Assembly: GCA_003505715.1 (NCBI GenBank)
Contig: DNXU01000452.1
Coordinates: 21,991 to 27,975 of the forward strand
Source of the DNA: Cyanobacteria bacterium UBA8803
GTDB taxonomy: Bacteria > Cyanobacteriota > Cyanobacteriia > Cyanobacteriales > Coleofasciculaceae
Length of the DNA stretch: 5,985 bases
Reading direction: 5' to 3'
A program made the translations under genes and the position numbers. Position 1 is the stretch's first letter, and every line of letters starts with the position of its first letter. Under the pieces are notes generated by a model, which was given only the letters and a program-made list of their open reading frames with translations, did not search any database and was not told the origin of the DNA. This document shows positions 1 to 4,697 of this stretch, one piece after another.

Positions 1-10
1 GTAGCCGAAG

Positions 11-34
11 GGTAATGGGTAATTGGTAATGGGT
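11..34. repeat. Heptanucleotide short tandem repeat (GGTAATG/T)
   Basis: Three full heptamers, GGTAATG, GGTAATT and GGTAATG (11-17, 18-24, 25-31), are followed by a partial GGT. Head-to-tail heptamers of this sort are a known feature of filamentous cyanobacterial genomes (STRR-type repeats). The array lies immediately 5' of the WD40 gene and contains two in-frame alternative starts of that gene, TTG at 23 and ATG at 29, so copy-number change would alter the leader. Confidence 0.75.
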
Positions 35-40
35 GAAGCT

Positions 41-2524
41 ATGAGTAAAAACCAAGGGCTAGAAATTGCTGAATATGCCTCGATTATTGCTTCTGTAGTG
101 GGGACTGTTGCCGCTGCGACTACTAAGCAGGTTGCCTATGCGGCAACCCCCCTGACTATAGCGATCGCATTAAATCTAATTAATCGCCAGCGGCTTTATC
201 AGTTGAACCAACGGCAGGATCAAACCGCGATCGCCCAAATTGATCCTCTCAACCAGCGCTTAGCTCAACTAGAGGCAACAACCCAACAGGTTAATCCACC
301 AACTCAGCAGCAACTGGAACAATTAAGAGCAGCGATCGCCCAAATTGAGCCGTTAAAGGAGCGCTTAGTTCAACTAGAAGAGATTAGCCAACAAGTTAAT
401 CCCCCCACCCAGCAGCAATTGGCACAATTGCAGGCGGCAATTGCCCAAGTGCATCAAAGGACTGAACCTTTAAACCAACGCTTAGTTGAACTGGAAGAGA
501 CTAGCCAACAGATTAATCCTCAAACTAGGCAGCAACTCGAACAACTCAAAGAAGCACTCGCCCAAGTGCATCAGGTAGCAGAACCGTTCAACCAACGCTT
601 GAGTTACTTGGAAGAAATCAGCCAGCAAGTCAATCCCACAACTCAGCAGCAACTGGAGGAATTAAATCGAGCGATCACCCAAGTGCAGCATTTAACGGAA
701 CCGTTCAACCAACGCTTGAGTTACTTGGAAGAAATTAGCCAACAGGTTAATCCCCAAACTCAGCAATACCTGGAGGAATTAAATAGCGCGATCGCGAAAA
801 TCGACCCGATCAACCAGCGTGTAGGGCAATTAGAGGAGATCGGGCAACAGATTAATTACCAAACTCAGCAGCAGTTAGAGGAATTAAAGCAGGCAGTTGG
901 GTACATTGAGGGATTAAAAGAGCGTTTAACTCAACTGGAAATAACTAGCGAACAGGTCAACCTGCAAACTCACCAACAATTTGTGGAATTGCGACAAGCA
1001 ATTGGCGCAATTGAACTGCTCAACCAGCGGTTAGCAGAATTGGCAGAAATCGGGCAACAGATTAATCCTCAAACTCAGCAGCAGTTAGAGGAATTAAAGC
1101 AGGCCATTGCACCTATTAAGCCATTAAACCAACGCTTAACTCAACTGGAGGCAACTAGCCAACAGGTTAATACTTACACTCAGCAGCAACTCGAACAATT
1201 GCAGCAGGCGATCGCTAAAATTGGCCCCCTCAACCAGCGCTTGAGCCAACTCGAAGAAATCAACCAACAGATCTATCCTCGCACTCAGCAGCAGCTGGAG
1301 GAATTAAAACAGGCAGTTACATACATTGAGCCATTAAACCAGCGCTTAGCTCAACTAGAGGAAATTAACCAACGAGTCAATCCTCAGACTCAACAGCAAC
1401 TTGGGGAATTGGCGCACGCACTCTCCCAGGTTCAGAGTAAATTGCAAGTGTTAACACCAATACAGGAACAACTAGAGCAACTTACATCCCAAGAACCAAT
1501 CGAGCGCATTAGAAAGGTAGAAGAGTTAATTGAGCAGCAGATCAAAACTCCACCAGCAGTACTGCCTCAATATCGTCGAGAAAGTATTGCCCCACAACCA
1601 TCAACAATCCCCGCTCAGAACTGGCAATGTTTAACACTGACAGGACATTCCGGTGCAGTGAGAGCTATTGCCATCGACCCCGACGGACAGAAATTAGCTA
1701 GCAGCAGCGATGACAAAACCATTAAGATTTGGCAACTCGGTAGTGACACAGAAATTAGCACCTTAGGGACGGGGGTTTCTGATTGGTTTAAAGGGATTAA
1801 GTCAGTAGCGTTCAGTCCGGACGGACGGATGCTAGCGAGTAGTGGTGATGACAAGATGATTAGGTTATGGGATATCAGTACTGGTAAAGAAATTCTGACC
1901 TTCACAGGACATTCAGCTTCAGTGAGAGCGATCGTATTTAGTCCTGACAAGCAGATTTTAGCCAGCGGTGCTGATGACAAAACAATTAAACTTTGGGAAC
2001 TAGCAACAGGAGAGGAAATTCGCAGTCTGATCGGTCATTCTGACTGGTTTGCTGGGGTGAAGTCTATTGCTATAAGTCCTAACGGTCAGGTTCTTGTCAG
2101 TGGCAGCGATGACAAGACGATTAAACTTTGGCAAGTAGATAATGGCTGGGAAATTCGCACGCTCAGGGGTCATTCTGGTTCGGTGAGATCAGTAGCAATT
2201 AGCCCCGATGGTCAGATTCTAGTAAGTGGCAGCGACGATAAGACCATCAAAATTTGGCACCTAGAAACTGGTCGAGAAATCCGCACCTTGAAAGGACATT
2301 CCTGGCCCATTTATTCCGTTGCTATCAGTCCCGATGGTCAGACGATCGCTAGTGGTAGTTGGTATGGCACTATTAAACTTTGGCAGCTCAGTACGGGTAA
2401 GGAAATCTGCAATCTCAAGGAGCATGTAGCGGTAGTCAATTCCCTAGTATTTAGTCCAGATGGGCAGATGTTAGTAAGTTGCTCTAGTGATAAGACGATT
2501 AAAATCTGGCGGCCTGAGGTTTAA
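41..2524 (+). CDS. Membrane-associated helical-repeat protein with C-terminal seven-bladed WD40 propeller
   Basis: The product is 827 residues from ATG 41. In-frame stops at 2-4 and 20-22 rule out an upstream extension. TTG 23 and ATG 29 lie in a heptamer repeat, and GGTGA precedes ATG 41, so 41 is preferred. Residues 11-48 are hydrophobic, in two stretches broken by K29 and P37, and suggest a membrane hairpin followed by basic NRQR. Residues 67-463 hold eleven tandem helical repeats. Residues 464-526 are a linker that turns Pro-rich. Residues 530-827 hold seven WD40 repeats (starts 530, 573, 619, 661, 706, 748, 790), most with GH, SPDGQ and DDKTIKxW signatures, and N527-H536 can supply the closing strand. 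WD40 propellers bind proteins, so a membrane-tethered scaffold is a reasonable inference. No catalytic domain is present and the partner is unknown. Blade 6 has lost the DD pair (SWYGT), blade 7 has EH for GH, and blade 2 lacks GH. Confidence 0.95.
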   Translation: MSKNQGLEIAEYASIIASVVGTVAAATTKQVAYAATPLTIAIALNLINRQRLYQLNQRQDQTAIAQIDPLNQRLAQLEATTQQVNPPTQQQLEQLRAAIAQIEPLKERLVQLEEISQQVNPPTQQQLAQLQAAIAQVHQRTEPLNQRLVELEETSQQINPQTRQQLEQLKEALAQVHQVAEPFNQRLSYLEEISQQVNPTTQQQLEELNRAITQVQHLTEPFNQRLSYLEEISQQVNPQTQQYLEELNSAIAKIDPINQRVGQLEEIGQQINYQTQQQLEELKQAVGYIEGLKERLTQLEITSEQVNLQTHQQFVELRQAIGAIELLNQRLAELAEIGQQINPQTQQQLEELKQAIAPIKPLNQRLTQLEATSQQVNTYTQQQLEQLQQAIAKIGPLNQRLSQLEEINQQIYPRTQQQLEELKQAVTYIEPLNQRLAQLEEINQRVNPQTQQQLGELAHALSQVQSKLQVLTPIQEQLEQLTSQEPIERIRKVEELIEQQIKTPPAVLPQYRRESIAPQPSTIPAQNWQCLTLTGHSGAVRAIAIDPDGQKLASSSDDKTIKIWQLGSDTEISTLGTGVSDWFKGIKSVAFSPDGRMLASSGDDKMIRLWDISTGKEILTFTGHSASVRAIVFSPDKQILASGADDKTIKLWELATGEEIRSLIGHSDWFAGVKSIAISPNGQVLVSGSDDKTIKLWQVDNGWEIRTLRGHSGSVRSVAISPDGQILVSGSDDKTIKIWHLETGREIRTLKGHSWPIYSVAISPDGQTIASGSWYGTIKLWQLSTGKEICNLKEHVAVVNSLVFSPDGQMLVSCSSDKTIKIWRPEV
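239..1429 (+). repeat. Eleven in-frame tandem repeats of 105 bp (three of 117 bp)
   Basis: The array encodes residues 67-463 of the WD40 protein. Each unit follows the pattern I-[DE]-P-L-N-Q-R-L-x-Q-L-E-E, then Q-Q-[VI]-N-P-x-T-Q-Q-Q-L-E-[EQ]-L. Units 2, 3 and 4 carry four extra residues at their end (HQRT, HQVA, QHLT after the Val), giving 39 instead of 35 residues. Unit starts in the protein are 67, 102, 141, 180, 219, 254, 289, 324, 359, 394 and 429. Each unit has two Asp/Glu/Asn-Pro helix caps, 17 residues apart, and so looks like two short helices. Copies differ mostly by substitutions, apart from a 38-bp identical stretch shared by units 4 and 5. Confidence 0.9.
1619..2521 (+). repeat. 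Seven tandem WD40 repeats (about 126-138 bp each)
   Basis: The region encodes residues 527-827, ending at the last codon of the gene. Repeat lengths are 43, 46, 42, 45, 42, 42 and 38 residues. Repeats 2 and 4 share an extra SDWF(K/A)G(I/V)KS loop between the GH position and the inner strand that the other five lack. Seven copies are the usual number for a closed WD40 propeller. Confidence 0.92.
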
Positions 2525-2570
2525 GGTGCATTACGCTAGGGACAGCGCTATTATATAGACGGATAGATAA

Positions 2571-3494
2571 ATGGACAAACTAATTGCTTTTGGATGGTAT
2601 GGTGGTAAATTTAACCATTTAAGCTGGCTTCTACCTCTGCTACCAGAAGCAAGTCATTATTGTGAACCTTTTGGGGGATCGGCAGCTGCTCTCATCAATA
2701 GAAAGCCGTCTCCTGTTGAAACCTACAACGATATTGATGGAGAAGTTGTCCACTTCTTCCGAGTTCTTAGAGACAGGCATGAAGAACTGATAAGAGCTAT
2801 AGGACTTACACCTTTTTCTAGAGAAGAACTCAGGATTGCTGTAGAAGAAGCAGTCGAAAACCTCTCAGATGTAGAACGAGCGCGTCGCTTTTTTGTGAGA
2901 GCTCGCCAAGTGAGAACAGGCTTGGCACAAACAGCTAGTGTTGGACGGTGGGCCCATTGTAAACTGACTAGTCGTGCAGGGATGGCAGGTGCAGTTTCCC
3001 GTTGGCTGGGTAGTGTTGAGGGATTATCTGAAATTGTGCAGAGACTTTTACGAGTTCAAATAGAAAATTCTCCTGCTATCAAAGTTATTGAACGCTTCGA
3101 TAGTGAAGAAACACTTTTTTACTGCGATCCTCCTTATCCTCATGATTCCCGTGGCGATGCCAATGCTTATGGCTATGAAATGACCGATAACGATCATCGG
3201 GAACTGGCTAGAGTGCTTCACAAAGTAAAAGGTAAGGTTGCTTTGTCAGGTTACCACTGCGAATTACTGGACAAGCTTTATCAGGATTGGAACTGCATTG
3301 AGAGCTATCCGAAGCAGTGTCTTTCCGTCAAGCAGCCTCGAACGGAGGTACTCTGGACTAATTATGATGTACCGCAGGATGGAATCGGATGGCAGAACCA
3401 AGAGAAATCCTCGATGCCGCTTTTCGACGCGCTCTCAGTAACTTGGGAGAATCCTTTAGTTACTGATGAAGAAATAGGGGTAGAAGAGGTTTAG
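2571..3494 (+). CDS. Dam-like N6-adenine DNA methyltransferase (D12 class)
   Basis: The product is 307 residues and transfers a methyl group from S-adenosylmethionine to the N6 of adenine in DNA. The motifs occur in the order of the Dam/D12 family: FGWYGGKF (residues 7-14, motif X), CEPFGGSAA (31-39, motif I, cofactor binding), YNDID (52-56), FYCDPPYP (183-190, catalytic motif IV DPPY), SGYH (226-229) and EVLWTNY (259-265). About 40 residues follow the last motif, ending in an acidic tail. ATG 2571 opens directly onto motif X, and only a weak GGAT lies upstream. The TATTATATA stretch at 2549-2557 could be a promoter -10 region, but no good -35 box is visible. No restriction endonuclease gene adjoins it, so it may be an orphan or phage-derived enzyme. 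The recognition sequence cannot be read from the protein. The gene has no HIP1 site, unlike the WD40 gene and the region after 4360. Confidence 0.93.
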   Translation: MDKLIAFGWYGGKFNHLSWLLPLLPEASHYCEPFGGSAAALINRKPSPVETYNDIDGEVVHFFRVLRDRHEELIRAIGLTPFSREELRIAVEEAVENLSDVERARRFFVRARQVRTGLAQTASVGRWAHCKLTSRAGMAGAVSRWLGSVEGLSEIVQRLLRVQIENSPAIKVIERFDSEETLFYCDPPYPHDSRGDANAYGYEMTDNDHRELARVLHKVKGKVALSGYHCELLDKLYQDWNCIESYPKQCLSVKQPRTEVLWTNYDVPQDGIGWQNQEKSSMPLFDALSVTWENPLVTDEEIGVEEV

Positions 3495-3529
3495 GGTTTT
3501 TGAGTATTTTGTATGCTTAATAATCTGGT

Positions 3530-3558
3530 GTAGAGACGTTCCACCGGAACGTCTCTAC
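3530..3558. repeat. Perfect 13-bp inverted repeat (dispersed-repeat type)
   Basis: GTAGAGACGTTCC at 3530-3542 pairs perfectly with GGAACGTCTCTAC at 3546-3558 around the three-base loop ACC. From memory, near-identical TAGAGACGTTCC...GGAACGTCTCTA palindromes are abundant in intergenic DNA of filamentous cyanobacteria. It lies between two convergent genes, so a stem in the RNA could help end transcription from both sides. No T-tract follows on either strand, so it is not a classical intrinsic terminator. Confidence 0.85.
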
Positions 3559-3614
3559 TGTGGGGGTGCTAAGAGGGTAAGCCGTGCTAGGCTACCGATA
3601 GCTAGAGTTGTTAT

Positions 3615-4094
3615 TTAGGCATAAACCTGGAAAACGACATCAGCGATATAACCGAAGGCTACAGGCCCTAAACCAGAGGCAGCAGGAGAGTTAACGCTCA
3701 GCAAACCAGCAGCTTCATAGAAGCCCGGTTTTAATCCAACTGCTGCCGGACTGGGTGCAGAGTAGGTGATGGTGTACTTTTTGGTGCCAGCCATGGTGGT
3801 GACGGTAGGTGCGCTCAGGTTAACTTCTGGTGCATCACCAATACCTTCAATGGCGTAGGTAACATCAATTGCCATCCCGATATACATGAGCAGATCGGTT
3901 AAAGTACCGCCACTGAATTCTACATCCACAGAGATGGTAAAGGCTTCGTTAGCCTTGATGATGTAGGGGGAACCGCTACCAGCACCTTTAAAAGTCAGGT
4001 TAGATAGACAAACTAATACGGGGGGTAGGGGAACTTCAACGGTAACTTCTCGATCGGCAATTTGGGGATTGTGTTGAGGATTTAGTAATGACAT
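3615..4094 (-). CDS. Hypothetical beta-rich protein, possibly Ig-like sandwich
   Basis: The product is 159 residues from the ATG whose complement is 4092-4094. I do not recognise the family. The frame stays open to an ATG at 4205, but the extra 37 residues are Lys/Asn-rich and unlike the rest. AAGGA (complement of 4106-4110) lies 11 nt upstream of the shorter start, which I prefer. There is no signal peptide and no membrane helix. After a polar N-terminus the protein alternates polar and hydrophobic residues in probable beta strands: REVTVEVPLPP (15-25), YIIKANEAFTISVDVEF (44-60), AIDVTYAIE (75-83), KKYTITYSA (105-113), GFYEAAGLLSVN (124-135) and FGYIADVVFQVY (147-158). Turns are rich in Gly, Ser, Pro and Ala, and there is one Cys (C29). 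The pattern fits an Ig-like or similar beta sandwich of binding or structural type. This is inference from composition only. The gene is convergent with the methyltransferase. Confidence 0.8.
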   Translation of the reverse strand: MSLLNPQHNPQIADREVTVEVPLPPVLVCLSNLTFKGAGSGSPYIIKANEAFTISVDVEFSGGTLTDLLMYIGMAIDVTYAIEGIGDAPEVNLSAPTVTTMAGTKKYTITYSAPSPAAVGLKPGFYEAAGLLSVNSPAASGLGPVAFGYIADVVFQVYA

Positions 4095-4211
4095 GGAGGT
4101 AAATTTCCTTAGTTTTTTGTTCAGGTTGTTGGAGTCATGAACTAGCTTTATTTGGATTAACTTTTCTAGTTTTGGCTTGTAGTTAATTCGTCCTTGGCTG
4201 TTCATGTTTGT

Positions 4212-4439
4212 ATGATGGCAAGGCTCCTTGACCCTGTGCAGTACCCTAGGGGGGTACTATTTCCCGAAACCCACCCGGAGTTTGATGATACTGCTGTGTT
4301 CTTGTGGGCGAATATCGAAAGAATAGAGGCAAAGGAGAAAACCCAGTCTTCAAAAACCCGCGATCGCACTTTCGCCGTACCCAATGCGATCGCCATACAG
4401 GAGGAAAAGAATGACCGAACCCAGCATTCAAGTAGTTAA
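4212..4439 (+). CDS. Doubtful small ORF upstream of the helical-protein gene
   Basis: The frame encodes 75 residues from ATG 4212, or 74 from ATG 4215, with no recognisable ribosome binding site. The translation is not low-complexity. It reads DPVQYPRGVLFPETHPEFDD, then TAVFLWANIERIEAKEK, which would suit a short helical protein, and it carries both HIP1 sites in frame (R-D-R and N-A-I-A). Against it, the last 29 nt overlap the following gene, whose strong Shine-Dalgarno lies inside it; the ending DRTQHSSS looks like shadow translation of that gene; and a hairpin sits near its start. I do not recognise the product. It may be a real small gene, the 3' remnant of one, or chance. Confidence 0.25.
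   Translation: MMARLLDPVQYPRGVLFPETHPEFDDTAVFLWANIERIEAKEKTQSSKTRDRTFAVPNAIAIQEEKNDRTQHSSS
4240..4258. repeat. Short hairpin AGTACCC/GGGTACT
   Basis: AGTACCC at 4240-4246 pairs perfectly with GGGTACT at 4252-4258 around the five-base loop TAGGG. It sits 5' of the small helical-protein gene and 146 bp upstream of the start of the leftward beta-rich gene. It could be an operator, part of a leader RNA or a relic of a dispersed repeat. No T-tract follows it. Confidence 0.5.
4399..4405 (+). promoter_or_regulatory. Strong ribosome binding site
   Basis: AGGAGGA stands five bases before ATG 4411. It is the best Shine-Dalgarno in the window and fixes the start of the small helical-protein gene. Confidence 0.8.
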
Positions 4440-4656
4440 CCGACTTGTAGAAGCAATAGCCGCCAACCGGGAAGTGGCAGATCTACAGATTGATGCTTTA
4501 AATACAACGGTAGAGAGAACTAGCTCCAATGTTAACCGTGCTATAGAAGCAATGCAGCAGACCGTATGTGTCCCCCCAATCCCCCAAGGAAAGGCGGGAG
4601 AAATTTCTTGTTCCCCCCAAGGTTGGGGGGTTAGGGGGGCGACTCGGCAGATTTGA
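4411..4656 (+). CDS. Small helical protein, 3' end probably rewritten by repeat insertion
   Basis: As it stands the frame encodes 81 residues. Residues 1-51 look like one or two amphipathic helices (QVVNRLVEAIAANREVADLQ, then IDALNTTVERTSSNVNRAIE), the style of short cyanobacterial coiled-coil proteins. I assign no function. Residues 54-77 (VPPIPQGK to WGVRGA) are simply translation of the C/G-rich repeat at 4571-4640 and do not resemble the first part. Just after the repeat, another frame reads DSADLKLPEAIAEKEATL and stops at 4695-4697, overlapping the protease start as ATGA. The likely ancestral product was therefore about 70 residues and was translationally coupled to the protease. The present gene may still make an altered protein or may be a pseudogene. 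AGGAGGA upstream supports the start. Confidence 0.6.
   Translation: MTEPSIQVVNRLVEAIAANREVADLQIDALNTTVERTSSNVNRAIEAMQQTVCVPPIPQGKAGEISCSPQGWGVRGATRQI
4571..4640. repeat. C/G-rich palindromic dispersed repeat
   Basis: C-runs on the left (4572-4577, 4581-4585) face G-runs on the right (4625-4630, 4634-4639). Within it CCCCCCAA at 4613-4620 pairs exactly with TTGGGGGG at 4623-4630, and the outer arms CCCCCCAAT-CCCCC and GGGGGGTTAGGGGGG pair imperfectly. From memory, sequences of the form TTCCCCCCAAG.TTGGGGGGTTAGGGGGG are common interspersed repeats in cyanobacteria. It encodes no transposase, so any mobility would depend on an enzyme supplied elsewhere. I see no clear target-site duplication. 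The element contains a TAG (4632-4634) in the frame of the downstream remnant. Confidence 0.75.
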
Positions 4657-4697
4657 AGTTACCTGAGGCGATCGCGGAAAAGGAAGCAACGTTATGA
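4641..4697 (+). pseudogene. Displaced 3' end of the small helical-protein gene
   Basis: Read from 4641, this gives DSADLKLPEAIAEKEATL and a TGA at 4695-4697. It has no start of its own, and its frame is closed upstream by TAG inside the repeat. Its composition matches the helical part of the 4411 gene. Its stop overlaps the protease ATG (4694) as ATGA, the usual geometry of translationally coupled genes. It is best read as the original C-terminus, separated by an insertion whose length is not a multiple of three. A HIP1 site (4668-4675) encodes EAIA within it. Confidence 0.5.

Larger units (their letters stand above)
4095..4410. other. Divergent intergenic region
   Basis: This stretch separates the leftward beta-rich gene from the rightward small helical gene and should hold promoters for both. 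I cannot identify a convincing -35/-10 pair on either strand. It contains a 7-bp hairpin (4240-4258), two HIP1 sites (4360-4367, 4386-4393) and a doubtful rightward reading frame from 4212. The part next to the leftward gene (4095-4200) is A/T-rich, as a promoter or leader region would be. Confidence 0.6.

Noticed and set aside
23..40. TTG 23 or ATG 29 as the WD40 gene start
   Set aside because: Both lie inside the heptamer array and the added residues are repeat-derived. ATG 41 has a GGTGA just upstream.
239..1429. Regular repeats about 105 bp apart as a CRISPR array
   Set aside because: The repeats are contiguous, in frame and degenerate along their whole length, with no unique spacers. 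They encode protein repeats.
1615..1980. Minus-strand reading frame of 121 codons
   Set aside because: It lies opposite the WD40 repeats and its periodic Ser/Leu-rich translation mirrors them, so it is a shadow frame.
2531..2557. Promoter before the methyltransferase (TTACGC ... TATATA)
   Set aside because: The -35 candidate matches the consensus poorly and the spacing is only 15 bp. The A/T stretch is mentioned but not called.
3238..3441. Second plus-strand frame inside the methyltransferase gene
   Set aside because: It overlaps motifs of the methyltransferase in another frame and is Arg/Ser-rich with no recognisable features.
3530..3558. Classical intrinsic terminator
   Set aside because: The stem is strong, but no T-run follows on either strand, so it is listed as a dispersed inverted repeat with possible terminator use.
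3591..3602. Small hairpin GCTA-CCGA-TAGC after the beta-rich gene
   Set aside because: A 4-bp stem is expected by chance and has no T-tract.
4095..4205. N-terminal extension of the beta-rich protein to ATG 4205
   Set aside because: The extra 37 residues are Lys/Asn-rich, unlike the rest, and AAGGA supports the shorter start at 4094.
4202..4396. Minus-strand 64-codon frame in the divergent region
   Set aside because: It has no ribosome binding site or recognisable composition, and it overlaps the hairpin and both HIP1 sites.
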